Shown in pieces: positions 1 through 11,355 of a DNA stretch of 64,000 nt (its first letter is position 1; each line of letters opens with the position of its first letter). The notes below the pieces were generated by a model. The model did no database searches. It was given only the letters and a program-made list of their open reading frames with translations, and had not been told where the DNA came from. Both the position numbers and the translations under genes were made by a program. Origin of the DNA: Microglena sp. YARC (Eukaryota > Chlorophyta > Chlorophyceae > Chlamydomonadales > Chlamydomonadaceae); assembly GCA_022414725.1 (NCBI GenBank), contig CM039464.1, positions 33,184,218 through 33,248,217 on the forward strand. Reading direction: 5' to 3'.

Positions 1-1013
1 TGAGACCCACATTTAGGGGGGATTTGACATTTGCCAATACTAAATCTTGCCAATACTTCAGGCGCATACGGTAACTCCAACCTGGGCTAACTAACTATGC
101 CATGAAGTGTTTCTAAAACCACCCAGAGACTCAGCCCATGCTTAGTCCCAAACTATATTGAGCATTCGATGCTTGCTATGTCCTTCTAGCCTAAGTTGGT
201 AACCCTACCTTATAGGATAAATGTTATCATATTTAATTATAACTGTGTACCATACATTGAAATTTCGCGTTATAAATACGCCACGCTTGCTTCGTCTCTC
301 TTTCTAATCTCCTTTTGTCTCTGTCGTGTCCAAGTACTATATGACGAAAGGTTTGGCCGTTAAATACAGTTTGCATTCTGGTTTATTTATAGTCGGCCCT
401 TGCTATTAACTAAATTGCAGAAGGGAGGTTGTATAGCTGATTCAAGTATACAGCTTGAACTTAACGTAGGTTGAATACATGTAGCCTTAAATCTTATTGT
501 CGGAGTTTCCCTCGGAGTTTCCTTCGAGAGGAAATAATCAAAAACCTGATTCCCAATCTGATAGCAAAATGGTTCTTGTCGATCTCAACATTATCTAATG
601 TGAAATCCAGAAGTGGAAGGCCATGCGAAGTTACCCTTGTTTATCCTAGAATGTCAGAACGGATTGGGCCTAGTCTCTTTCCAATGTTCCATTGGTTGGA
701 TACGTGTTGCAGTTTCCTGCCAGCTCCATTAGCCTGCCACTGGGCCAACCCCGAAGGTTGCAGCTGTAGTGGAGTGCCTATCATGTCAACATTCAGACTC
801 AATAGCTAGCTCCAGGCTACGCTAAAGGACTGGGAAAGGGAGCTGACTAGAAGCTGCTACACATAGCACAAGGGAATCTGTCTCCATTGATATGAATGCT
901 ACAAGTAATACCGGTAGATTGATTGTTTTGGTAATGTATTCATCTTTCGTGCCTTCGCTGTGTGGAAAAACACATGAACAAATGTGTATAGCTGATTGAT
1001 TCCTTGATCTTTT
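1..1013. other. Left-edge sequence, no gene recognised
   Basis: I see no supportable gene. A 112-codon frame at 471-809 has no recognisable motif. A TATA-like stretch near 270 (ttataaatac) followed by a pyrimidine-rich run resembles the promoter part of a retroelement LTR, but no second copy exists in the window to test it. Confidence 0.4.
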
Positions 1014-1077
1014 TTGACTGACTCCACCTCATTCAACCATCACATGAATGATGGTTGAATGAGGTGGAGGCAGTCAA
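1014..1077. repeat. Near-perfect inverted repeat (hairpin)
   Basis: Two 29-nt arms (1014-1042 and 1049-1077) pair at 28 of 29 positions around a 6-nt loop. The single mismatch is A against G near the base of the stem. Nothing nearby codes for protein. It could be a small MITE core, a siRNA or miRNA precursor, or an extruded palindrome; the sequence alone does not decide. Confidence 0.9.
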
Positions 1078-1355
1078 AGCATTATCCTATGCACGCCCTA
1101 CAGCAGTAGACACCAGCGCCCTTTCTTCCCACAACATGACCTCACACCCACCCACCTACATTGCCATATAATTTATCTCCTCTCTCCATCCCTCTAACCC
1201 GAATCCTACCCTACGTAAATAGTCACCCAACCTAGAGCACCCCATCACTCACGCTCTGTTGCTGTGATCCAGTGATTAAAAGCGGATCAATTATAAGTCC
1301 CCCTTGACACCATCAAGCAGCAGGAACATAAGGCACACATAAAATGTAACCATCG

Positions 1356-1487
<132 letters not shown>

Positions 1488-1530
1488 ATGTCCGAACTTT
1501 GGATGCAGGTTATGTATGTCTGTCAAATTA

Positions 1531-1562
1531 AAACAACAACAACAACAACAACAATAACAACA
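1531..1562. repeat. (AAC)n microsatellite
   Basis: Short A/C-rich trinucleotide run with one AAT interruption. Degenerate AAC and AAT runs continue to about 1680. Confidence 0.9.
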
Positions 1563-2251
1563 CAAGAGTTGGTAAGTAATAACAACAACACAAGGGATGA
1601 AAACTTACAAGAATAACAACAGCACATGGTATGGCAAGTCAAAACAACAACACAAGGCACGGGAAAATAATAATAAGCTCACCATTCCACCTTTGGTGTC
1701 CATCACCCACATGCCATGGCCAGCTTTGCGTTGTTCAGTCCATCTCATGATAGAGAAGTTTGTCATGAGAAGAATCAGCAGACCATGAGTCCATGATTGA
1801 AGTACAGCAAGGGTGTCACCGATGATCAATATTGTGTCATGTAGTGCACTGGGGACGATCTCATGATCTTCTCCATGTCGGCCTTACAAAGATAAGCTGA
1901 TATGCTCTGGTCTGCATGATAAGCATACTCATCTTGAATTACTGTGCACTTGGCTTGCCGGAGTATCTGACTACCCGTGCCACAATGAGAGATATCACGT
2001 GCCAGTTTTTCATCTGTAGTGCGACCATTACTTGCTGTTCCATGCTTACTAGCTGCAGAGCGCCCATCCACCTCGCCTACAACCTCTGCTCTGGCCGCTT
2101 GATACAGCTGTCCACACTGTACACCTCCAGAAAAATGAATGCAGCCATGCTTGTACTTTGTAACGGATTGGAATCGTTACACCATATCGACGTTCGGCGA
2201 AGGAGTTCATATGATGTCCGAGTACTCATTCTCTAGTACATTGAAAAACAT
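1563..2251. other. Unassigned sequence
   Basis: Only short overlapping frames with no recognisable domain. I see nothing to annotate. Confidence 0.4.
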
Positions 2252-2561
2252 GTGACCACTTGCACACTTGTCGACTTAGCGTACGACTTAGCGTACTTTG
2301 TACACCGTCCTTCGTACGTCATTGCTGAGCTGGCATGCTACGGATATTCTGTAAAACACAAATCCGCCCGGGGTGGGTCGCGAACTTGCGACGTATGGGT
2401 ATCTCGATGTTACACTCAAGAGAGTTCTATCGACTAAGTACTCTTACTTAACAAAATTACAGCCCAGTGAGATGTTCTGCCAAGAGATGAACTGCAGTAC
2501 TGATGTACATTGTGTTACCAAACTGCGAGATTGAAAATTAAGTGACCACTTGCACACTTGT
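2252..2561. repeat. 270-bp segment between 20-bp perfect direct repeats
   Basis: The same 20 bases occur at 2252-2271 and 2542-2561, and the ~11 bases before each copy are also similar (ttgaaaa...). The enclosed 270 bp could be a small insertion flanked by its target duplication, or one unit of a tandem duplication. No protein or clear SINE structure was found inside. Confidence 0.6.
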
Positions 2562-2906
2562 TTGACCAAATCGCAGTTGCAGGTTATTCATGAGTTTTTG
2601 TTTTCTGTGCTGTAGTTTATATCATTGCCTAGGCTATCGATTTTTGATATATTTATACATGCGCCTCCTCCCAATCGTGGTCGTGGACCGTTAGTGCTGC
2701 CGACTATCCGTGTCCCTATGCCCGTTTATACCATAGAGTTAGGTTCCGCTCCTAGCCGACTTGCCGCTAAAAGAGGACCAAATTGCCGTGCGAGTAATTC
2801 ACGAGTTGCCGTTTTCAGTACTATAGTTCATCTCAATGCCTTGGCCATCAATTTTTGATTTGTCTAAACCTGCGCCTCCTCTTGTACCTGCTCGTGAACC
2901 ACTCAG
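2562..2906. repeat. Diverged ~212-bp tandem repeat, interrupted by LINE copy 1
   Basis: The block around 2636-2700 recurs around 2848-2906 with a period of about 212 bp (for example atcgatttttgat and atcaatttttgat). The continuation of the second unit, including a ccgctcct...gac segment like that at 2747, lies on the far side of LINE copy 1 at 15104-15160. The LINE therefore inserted into a pre-existing tandem repeat. Confidence 0.65.
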
Positions 2907-3122
2907 TGTTGCTAGCGGAAATTGAAATTGAAATTGTTACATCCAAGAAATATAAATACTCTAGGGACGTGAGATTAAGGACACCACAGCGTACGCAGAA
3001 GCTAGCTGTAGTCACCATAGATAAACACAAAAAATATCCAGTACTAGTTGTGATCCCACCCGTAACTGACTGAGAGTTATTTCAGTCAGTCACGTGGGTG
3101 GCACTAGCTGGACCAAAAAATG

Positions 3123-3954
3123 TTAATCTCCGGCGGGGTGGTGTTCCATGAATCTACGACATTGTAAAATAGTCTGAAAGCTGTCAACAGAGTGGTGGTG
3201 CAGCTGGTCTGCTAATGTAAGAATTTCTAAATTGGTAAGACCAAGGGTGGTCATGGAGGTCACAAAGGTTCTGGGGATGGTGCCAGTGGTACCAATGGTA
3301 ACAACTAGGTAGTGAACAAGGTAGCCAGCTAGTCTTAGGCCGGCCACCAACTGGGTGTGTTGGGCATGTTTATCCTCTGCCTTAGTGGCATGGTTGGTGT
3401 CAGAGCAGTATCCCAGCTCTAGAATCCAGATTTCCTTGTCAGCAGCAATGGTGGGTGAGTCCACCTCGGGCAGGATGGCGAGATCTGGCCTCAGTTTGGG
3501 CCAGATCTCTGCTGAGATGGAGGGAGGGGCGTAACCATTCAGGCAGTGTTTTGCCAAGGACTCCGCGGGGGAGGTCCTCCAGCCTACCTGCGTCCATGAT
3601 AACGCGGCGGGATCCAAGGGCGCCTTTGCTGATGGCCTTGTGCAGTAAGTGGACAGCTGCGTCATGACGCTTGATGTACATGCCCTTGAAGGTGGCGTGT
3701 GTGCAGCCAGCAAGAATGTGGCCAGCTCCGTCCTCGTGGGTGGTACAAATAGGGCATGTGGGGGAGGTGGCAGGGTTGGGGTTGTTAGCATAGGGCATCT
3801 TCCAGCGATAGGCAAGCTTCTTGTTCCACAGTCGGCCCCATCTGGCCTTGAGGATGCAGAACTTAGTTTTTGTGGGTGATGTGAGAGGATGTCCAGAATT
3901 TATTGCTGGAGTGGGGTAGATGCAAGGGGGTGTTATCAGCCCAGGTGGGGGCAT
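3123..3954 (-). CDS. LINE copy 1: C-terminal zinc finger and PD-(D/E)XK-like endonuclease
   Basis: The 3'-terminal part of the element's polyprotein. A zinc-finger segment (CPICTTHEDGAGH...C) is followed by RPDLA about 150 residues from the end, then ILELGYCSDT, a lysine and a QH pair, then VTIGTTGTI. This fits a restriction-like endonuclease fold: the RPD aspartate, the ELGY glutamate and the following K/QH are the candidate active site. In R2-type and Dualen-type elements such a domain nicks the target. A frame break lies between the zinc finger and the nuclease (frames meet near 3450-3550). Copy 1 keeps the longer C-terminus, ending at 3123; copy 2 shifts frame about 25 residues earlier. 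The ~200-bp 3' UTR lies downstream. Confidence 0.75.
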
Positions 3955-4575
3955 ATATGCCTTTGAGGGGATTTGTCCGAGGTGGCAGCTAGTGGGAAGG
4001 TTAAGACTGACCCGTTGGTGAGGTTAGGTGCTAAGGCTCGTGGGGGAGTTGTGCCAAGAGGTGTGCAGGGGGGTTGGACAGTGGGCCAATAGGTGTTGTG
4101 GCGGGGTTGTTCTCCAGTGGTGTCGGTGTATCGTACAGATGCTGGGTTGGTGGCTGCATTGCGTGCTAGTGCATCTGCTCTATCATTGCCCAATATGCCA
4201 GTGTGTGAGCGTACTTTGCAGAGGGTAGTGTGTGATCCTGCCAGAATTCGTTGGACAAGGTGAGTGCGGATAGAATGCAGGAGTTCAGAGTGAAGAGAAC
4301 GTGTAGAGGTAGTAGGATCTTGAATCATTTTGTTAATGAGTTGGAGTGAGCAGAGGCTGTCAGTGTGCAGGGTGAGGTCAGTATATAGTCAATGCGTGCT
4401 ATGGCTTGATGGATGGCCACTAATTCAGCCCGGTTGTTAGTTCTGGTGGCGCCTTGGCCTCCTGGGTTAATGGAATAGCTCATACCAGCCACAGGTATGT
4501 AGACCCCTGCACCTATTTTGCTGGGGGTGCCAGGGGCTCCCTTGATCAGGCTGCCATCAGTATAGACCTGCAGAC
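3936..4575 (-). CDS. LINE copy 1: RNase H domain (frameshifted)
   Basis: RNase HI signature in order: YTDGS (4550-4564), NRAELVAIHQAI, LHTDSLCSLQLI and SHTGILGNDRADALA. These supply the D-E-D-D metal-binding carboxylates. It would degrade RNA in the RNA:cDNA hybrid during target-primed reverse transcription. A small indel near 4380, absent from copy 2, shifts the frame between the second and third motifs, so this copy's domain is broken. It lies after the RT and before the nuclease domain. Confidence 0.88.
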
Positions 4576-7037
4576 CTAGGGTAGGTATGGCTGGGTAGTG
4601 GCAGGGGTAGATAACTGTGGGGAGCAGAGGGGGGCAGTGGTGGGTGGTAGGCTGCCAGGGCAGGGTAGTGAGGGATTTAAGAGTCCTGGGGTAGGTGATT
4701 TGTGTGTCTGAAGAGGTAAGGTAGGATGTGCAGGGAGGTTATGTGGTTCCCAGTAGGGTGAGATGCTGAGCATGTGCTGTGACCAGATGTCTTTGAACCC
4801 CTGGAGACGGTTTAGGTATTCAGGTTGGCTGCTTGGGTTGCTGATGATGAGAATGTGGAGCTTGTGGGAGGAGGTAGGGTTGTGATGTTTGCCCCCTAGC
4901 CAGGTTTCAGAGGTGCTGTAGATTTCAGAGAAAGGTCTGGAGTCCACGTGATGGATCCAGGGGTGGTGCAATAGTTTCTTGTAGGGGGCATTATAGTTGT
5001 CTGGGATGAGTAAGACAGTGCATGTTGGGATGTGTTGTGCTTCTGCGTGGTCAGCACTGGCTAGAGCCCACCTGAGTGCCTTGTGTGCATCGGTGACGGA
5101 GGTAGGGATGTCCACCAGTGATCCCCCTGTCCAGATGCTGTGGAAGAGATCCCCGTTGGCTCCAAAGAGCTGGTCAGCTGGGTTCATGGAGGAAAATTCT
5201 TCATAGGCAGAATCTAGGTTGAGTGGGGGTAGCAGTGCGGTGATGGGTGATGTTGAGGTGTAGGTTAGCTTGGTGCAGGGCTGGGGGAAGAGTGTAGGTG
5301 GAGGCAGGGGTGTCCTTGTGTCTGGTGTATAGGGCTGCAAGGTCAGGTAGGAATCCTCCTTGTGTGAGTTGGTTCCAAGTTGAAGGGCGTGTAGTTTTAT
5401 TGTATTCATAGTGTGTGTGGAGGGAGGTGAGAAGGGTGTTGGTACTATGACCCACACATTTCCCGGTGGGGTTATAGAGGAATGTAGTGTCTACATGCGT
5501 GTGGGTTTGATGGCCTTCTGAGCCAGTGAGGATGCCAGTTTGGGCTGTGTGTTTGAGTGGTGATTGGATGTCCCAGGTAGGGTTTCGGTCATGAGTGTCT
5601 ATGTGAAGAAGTTTGTGGACAAGGGCATGGTTATAAGCGTTGAAGCCAGGTGTAGTGGCCCATTGTCCCTGTTGCTGGGAGTTAGTAAGGTGGGAGTCTC
5701 TTCTGGGGTTAAGATGGGTTGTGGTGGTGGGTGTGTCTTTGAAGGCCTGGAGAAGGGTGTCATAGGTGGATTGGCCCAGCATAGTGATGAGGTGGGTGGT
5801 GTGGTATGGTTGTGGTTTCCAGTGGACCTCAGAGGTGGTGGGAGTAATTGGGTTACTGTGAAGGATAGTGTAACCAATTTGGGTGTATTGACTGATATGG
5901 TCGTTGTGCATGGTGATGGGGGCCCATTGGAGGTGGGCAGTGGTGGTGATGCTGGTGTCCCTAGTGTCCATGGTCCGTTTGCTGCGCCAGCTGGTGATGC
6001 TGAGGGTTTGTACTGGTTACCATAGGTGAGGTGAAGGAGACGGGTAGGGGGGGATGGGGATCCAGGGGTAGGGTGGAGCATTGCTGCCTTGAGAAGATCA
6101 GGGTTGGAGACCTTAGTGATGTTGTAGTGCTTAAAGAAGGGCTTGGCTGGGCCGCGGATGATGGCCTTGCAGAGGTGAAGGCGGGATGCCCCAGGTTTGT
6201 CGCGGCTTCATTGTTGCCCCATGCTTTACCGTAGTGGTCGACGTTGGCGTTCCATTCGGCTGTGGAGTTGCAGGTGGTCCACGCCCACCATTGTTCCCGC
6301 TGAGGTCTCGGAGAGGGTCTGCTGTGTAGTCCGCTTCCTTGACAGGAGGTTGCGCTCGGCTGGTGGGGTAGCGCTGAGTTGGGGTGGAGGCCGGGCGGGC
6401 GATAACATGTTCTGCGCATCGCTGACGGTTTGGGTGGGATGGTGTATGACGAGGTAAGTTGTCGCTGCGGTAATGGAAGAGGGTTGGCATGGCTGAAGGA
6501 GGGGAGCAGGTCGGGCTGTTGCCAGTGAGGTGTGCTGTAAGGAGGTTGAGGGAGCGCCGATGGTGCTTTGTGACTTTGCCCTGTGTGATAAGAGGGAGAT
6601 CCGTGGTAGTGATAAGGTGAGTGCCTGCTGGAGTAACCAGGTCGTGGTATGTATAGATCCCTAGATCGTGGAAGGGAGTCACAAGGGAGACAGGGATGTG
6701 AGCAGGTTGAGGGAGTACTGATTGGATGTTGAGCTTATCCAGGAGTTCTGTGTCATTCCAGGTAATTTGGATGTTTGAATGGTCTAGGAGTTGAAGTTGC
6801 CGGGCAAGAGATGAGTATTGGAGGAGTTTGGGAGAGAGAGAGGTTGGAGTGAGAGTGTGGAAAGTTTTGAAAGGTTTTAGTGAGGAGAGATTTGGTTAGT
6901 ATGCCCAGGCGTCCAGTGTCATTCATGGCGTGGGTGAGGGCAGAGGCAGTAATTTGTGTGTATTCAGTGAGGAGAGAGGGGATCCCTAGGCCTGCCTCTG
7001 TTTTGGGCAGGTGTAGTGCCCTAGTGGGGAAGGACAT
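4576..7037 (-). CDS. LINE copy 1: long unassigned region between RT and RNase H
   Basis: About 800 codons spread over several frames by indels. It starts with an RT-thumb-like continuation (LPKTEAGLGIPSLL) and then a region I cannot assign. The best-preserved block, near 4900-5210, reads FGANGDLFHSIWTGGS followed by ALRWALASADHAEAQ and TVLLIPDNYNAPYKKLLHHP. Copy 2 keeps the same blocks in a 361-codon frame, so they are truly coding. The helix-strand pattern faintly recalls a Rossmann-like or methyltransferase fold, but I see no diagnostic catalytic motif and give no function. Confidence 0.6.
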
Positions 7038-7077
7038 GGGAAGGCTGCTGCACAGTTTGACTGTCTTAAGTACTGCT

Positions 7078-9035
7078 TTATCTATAATGTGGGATGTCTG
7101 TGAGAGAGAAGGGGGCTACGATCATAGGGTATTTGATGGCTGCTCTGATGCATTGTGTGATTATGCGTATGCATTGTTCAGGGGTTGCCCTGCTTTTAGC
7201 TTTGTTGAGTATATGTAGGCCCTTGGTGTGGATAATGTCAAGGGTGGCATGCAGTTGGGTTTTCCAGTTGAGGGTGAGAGAGATGTGGACTCCTAAGTAT
7301 TTGTAGGCTATATCTGGTGGTTGATAAGTGGCATATGTGTCTCCAAGGGCTATTTTGTCCTGTAGTCTTTGTTTGAGGATATCAGTGTGGGTGGGGTTTG
7401 AGGGGTGTGTCTTGTGAAGGATGCCACTGACCACACATTTGGTAGCATTGAGAGGGATGCCAGACCAGGTGCTGAACAGTTGGACTTTACCACATTGGAT
7501 GCGGAGGTCCTCGACCGTTCCAGTGAGGACTGCGGTGTCATCCGCGTACCCCAGGCTGCTGGTGAGGTGCTCGTCAGCCTCCGCGGTGGGAAGGGAGGCA
7601 GCGCGGTATCCCCTACCTCCTGAGCATAGCCATCGGTGGAGGGGTTCAATAAAGATGATGAAGAGGAGAGGGGAGAGTGTGTCCCCTTGGATGGATCCCC
7701 TGGTGATGGGGATGGGTTGACCAGGTGTGTTGTTAAGGAGGATGTGAGTGTTGGAGTTGGTATAGATCCCTTTGACTGTGTCTATGGTGTCGTGGTGAAT
7801 CCAAGGTTGTGCATAATGCAAAGAAGTTTTTGGTGATCTATCATGTTGAAGGCAGAGCTAGAGTCAAAGTAAGCTGCGTACAAGTCTTGTTGGAAGAGGG
7901 AGGCATCCTCTATGTTGTGAAGGAGGTTGAGGAGCTGCCTATAGGTGCTCTTGTCTTTTCTAAATCCCTCTTGGCAGGTGCTGAGAATATGATTGGTTTC
8001 TGAGTAGGTGGAAATTGTGTTGGTGATGAGAGAGGTCCAGAGTTTAGCCACAGAATTGTTAAGTCCTATGGGTCTATAGTTCTGGGGAAGGTACGGGTCA
8101 GATTTTTTGTAAAGCATAACTGTGTGAGAAGTTTTCCAGCAGTCTGGGGTTTCTCCCAGGATCCAGGAGATTTGCATAAGTTTGTGAATGACAGTGTGCA
8201 TTTCGGTGGGGAGACACATCAGTAATTCATTGGGTATCCCATCTGGTCCTGTGGCTTTATTTGTGGCCAGTTTTCTGATGCAGTCGGTGTAGGCAGTTGG
8301 GGATGAGAGGTAGGTGTAGGGTGAGGCAGTATGCTGAATAGAGGTGGCGGGGGTTTCGAGTTGAAATTTGTCAGTGTGTGTTTCCCAGGGGGGAGGGGTA
8401 GAGTAGGCAGTGTAGTTGCCATTGGGTGGGGGCACAGGGGGAGACATGAGTTTGCCCATGTGTTTGGTCAAAAGGTCAAGGAGATCTTTAGTTTTAGTAT
8501 GAAGGGTTCCAGTTTGCTGGTTAAGAAGGACAGTGGGAGAGTGGGGCTGGCCGTCTGGTTTGAAGATGTGTCTATGCGTAACCCGCGCCTGTGTATTAAG
8601 GCGATGGCGAAACTTCTTGATGGCCTTGGTGCTTCTTTCCTCCTTTTGCAGGGCTTGGATAGTGCGTAGCTCCTGGATAATGTGTTGTATGTCATCAGTG
8701 AGTGATTGACGGTATTGGGTAAGAAGGGGGTTGTGGAGGAGAAGGAGTTGGACTTGCGTTGTAGTTTGTAGAGGGCAGTCTGGAGGAAAGGATGGGGAAG
8801 AGCGCAGGTTATCATATCCAGATTGGTCCATGGAGTAGGATTGGGTGCGGAGAGTTTTAATGTGTTTCACGTGTTGGTTAAGTTGTTGGTAGGATTTAGC
8901 TGTCTTTCTGGGGAGGAAGATGCCAGAGATGGTTTGTTTAGTGGGGCAAGTCTCTATCATTATACTGAGGGCTTGATGCAGGGTGGTCATAAGGTGGTCG
9001 GCCATACTGTTGAGGTCTTCTGGAAGTGTAGTCAT
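7078..9035 (-). CDS. LINE copy 1: reverse transcriptase (one frameshift)
   Basis: Non-LTR RT motifs in order: ATGPDGIPNELL, LYKKSDPYLPQNYRPIGL, CQEGFRKDKSTYRQLL, AAYFDSSSAFNMIDH (motif A), GSIQGDTLSPLLF (motif B) and GYADDTAVL (motif C; YADD at 7537-7548), then thumb sequence. It copies element RNA at the nicked target. A one-base loss near 7790 separates motif A from motif B here. Copy 2 is continuous at that point, so the break is copy-specific. Overlapping frames at 8938-9035 join it to the APE domain by another indel. Confidence 0.92.
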
Positions 9036-10305
9036 CAGTTCCTGCCTGATGGATTGAATGTGAGAGGCAGTCCTGTCTTCCCCAAGAAGGTCCTGAGCAG
9101 TTTTGCCAGGCGGATTCTATGTTAGTGTGGGAGCTCAGGAATTGGTGGAGGTATTGAGTAGTGATGGCTTGCCTAGTTTTCTCTTTGTCTGATTGTTTAA
9201 GAGGGAGGAGGAGCTGAGGGGAGGTGTAGGTGTTGGTTGGAGGTATGGCAGGAGGGGGGAGGAGAGTGGAGGTGAGGCGTTGCTCAAGTGCATGGTGGTC
9301 TAGGGTGTCCCCCATTTGGTGGGTGCTTTCAGTGGTGTGGGTGCCCGGAGGTGAGTTGATGAGCAGGATATCATCAATACGACTGCTGTAGGGGGTGTTG
9401 TTGCTGCAAGAAAAGTATGTGTGAGGTCTGGGTTGTGGTTGTGGAGTGATACAGAGTTGAGAAATGTGTTGCTGGTGAGAAATGTCATCTGGATATTTGG
9501 TTAGACTGCTTCTGTCAGTGGTGTGGCATGTGGCATTCCAGTCCCCAGCTAGGATGTAGTGGTGGGTAGGATTTTTCTCAGTAATGTGGTGGACGTAGGA
9601 GTAGATGTTCTCTCTTTTGGGGGCATTGTTACAGGGCATGTAGACGCCCAGGACATGGGTTATGTTGTTTATGGTTTGGTGAGTAATGTGTCCAGAGAGT
9701 TCGACTGGAGTTTCATGATTGACTGGGTGAGCAGTGACTGTTTTCCTGATTAGGGTAATGACCCCTGCTGAGGGGGTGACTATTTTGTCAGGGCTGGTAG
9801 CTTGGAGAGTAGTTTTGCTGTTGTGGTGGAAGTGATAATCATGCATGTCTGATTTAATCATGTTTAGAATGGATTTTCTGTGTGAGAGTAGTTTTGGTTT
9901 CAGTGAGAATTATTATATCATTATCCCTGGATCTAATGTGATCATAGATGACTTCCCAGGAGGATCCAATTCCCCTGCAGTTGATAGTGGTGATGTTAGT
10001 GTCATTAAGAATGTGTTCCTGCTGTTGGACAGGGTGGTCTGAGGTTTGTTCAGAGTATTTAGGCTTACTACGTTTCACCGGTGAGGTGGGCTTGGTAGTG
10101 CTGATGGACTGCTGCTTCTTGGACGGGGGGGGAGCTCCAGGGATCCGGGTCTGTCTGAGCTTGTTGTATTCAGGGATGGTAGGCCTGCTGGGGGTGGGGA
10201 GCCTTGCTGCCTGTATTGGGGGGGGAAGGTCACTTGGTGACCGTTTTTTAGTGGTGGTAGTTTTTCTTGGATTTTTTAGATTTTTTGGTAGAGGTGTAGG
10301 GTTTC
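8938..10305 (-). CDS. LINE copy 1: APE-type endonuclease (frameshifted)
   Basis: Apurinic-endonuclease-like domain with INCRGIG (Asn), ILTETK (Glu), LAGDWNAT (Asp and Asn), SRIDDILL and DHHAL (Asp-His), the standard order of the EEP fold used by LINEs to nick target DNA. A lysine- and proline-rich linker (about 10300-10080) precedes it and stays open in the same frame as the domain start. One extra T in a T-run near 9893 shifts the frame after ILTETK. Copy 2 has the shorter run and reads through. Confidence 0.88.
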
Positions 10306-11355
10306 TTACGTTTTTGCGTGGGATTCATCCTCAGATACTAGATAGATAATGTCATCATCTTCGTCTGTGGGTGTTTCAGTGTTATTTTGAGTGGTAGGGA
10401 TTGTTTGATCTGGTGGTGAAGGTGGTGGATTGGTGTAGGTGTTGATCTGTTGAGAGTCTTCTAGGATGGTACCATTGGTATTAGGGTGGGGATTGGTTGG
10501 ATCAAAATAGAGATCAGGTTGAAATGGATGGCCATGGAAGGAGGGTGTAGCCTGGCTAAGAGTGTAGATGCGCCCCTGGAGCTGGTGCCAGTCTTGGGGG
10601 GTTAGGATGGTGGGTCCAGAGATTTCAGAGTCAAGGTTGTACCATTTATTGTTGTAGTATTTGATAGTGATTGCATGACCATAGCCATTGGACCAGTAGT
10701 GCAGTATGAATTTGGTGCTATTGATGGGAATTCTGCTAAGGATTTGTTGTTTGGTGCTACCAAGTTGGATGCCCGTTTCATAATTTTCTTCAGTGTTAGG
10801 AGATGAGGTGTGTAGTGGTGTGTATGGGTGGTTCCTGTGGCTGACCAGGTATCCAGTGCCAGTCTGCTTGGTGAAGGTGTAGTAGTCAATAAGGGCATTA
10901 TTATAGTTTCCAGAGGGGTTGAGAAAATATGATCCCATAACCTTCCAGTGATTATCAGTGGCTCTAGTGACTTGAGTGTGGAGTTTGTTAGCAAAGTCTA
11001 GGACTAGATTGATATCCATGGCTTTGTATCCAAGGTAGGCATTGATGGAGTGAATTTGGCAGTGAGAGGCTGTTTGGGCTTCCCAGTATGGGGCAGACTC
11101 AGACTTACTTTGTAGGCGTCTGCTTCCTCTGGGTCTACCTCCTCTGAGTGTGGGGGGTGTAGGAGGAGTGGAGAGGGGGCAGCTGTAGGGGTACTTACTG
11201 CTGTGAGCATCCTCCTGAGTATCTGAGCTGTCTATGGGTAGAGTGAGAGCAGGAGAGATAGGGGAGGGAAGAGTGCAGGCAAGGTTTAATCTGTTACAGG
11301 TTGTAATCTCAGCACAGGAGTGGCAGGCTGTGCCTTTGGTCTGGCAGGGGTTCAC
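10306..11355 (-). CDS. LINE copy 1: Josephin-like cysteine protease (deubiquitinase) ORF
   Basis: A 349-codon frame with a Josephin-type core. Gln94 and Cys99 lie in AQTASHCQIHSINAYLG, matching the Q-x4-C-x2-H-x2-N pattern of that family. His227 lies in GHAITIKYYNNKWYNLDSE, with Asp242 at the third catalytic position of the family's WxNLxS motif. A cysteine-rich N-terminus (C4, C11, C14, C20, C27) precedes it and an acidic C-terminus follows. Josephin proteins cleave ubiquitin isopeptide bonds; in a LINE it might protect element proteins from degradation, which is inference. No ATG begins the frame: it opens at a GTG overlapping the previous stop. OTU and Ulp1 proteases are known in other LINEs, so a divergent relative of those is the alternative. 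Confidence 0.8.
   Translation of the reverse strand: MNPCQTKGTACHSCAEITTCNRLNLACTLPSPISPALTLPIDSSDTQEDAHSSKYPYSCPLSTPPTPPTLRGGRPRGSRRLQSKSESAPYWEAQTASHCQIHSINAYLGYKAMDINLVLDFANKLHTQVTRATDNHWKVMGSYFLNPSGNYNNALIDYYTFTKQTGTGYLVSHRNHPYTPLHTSSPNTEENYETGIQLGSTKQQILSRIPINSTKFILHYWSNGYGHAITIKYYNNKWYNLDSEISGPTILTPQDWHQLQGRIYTLSQATPSFHGHPFQPDLYFDPTNPHPNTNGTILEDSQQINTYTNPPPSPPDQTIPTTQNNTETPTDEDDDIIYLVSEDESHAKT

Noticed and set aside
2358..2440. tRNA-like segment on the minus strand (A-box-like tagtcgatag, B-box-like agttcgcgacc)
   Set aside because: Arms do not fold into a cloverleaf and the B-box match is imperfect. It lies in the middle of the repeat-bracketed segment and not at one end as in a SINE.
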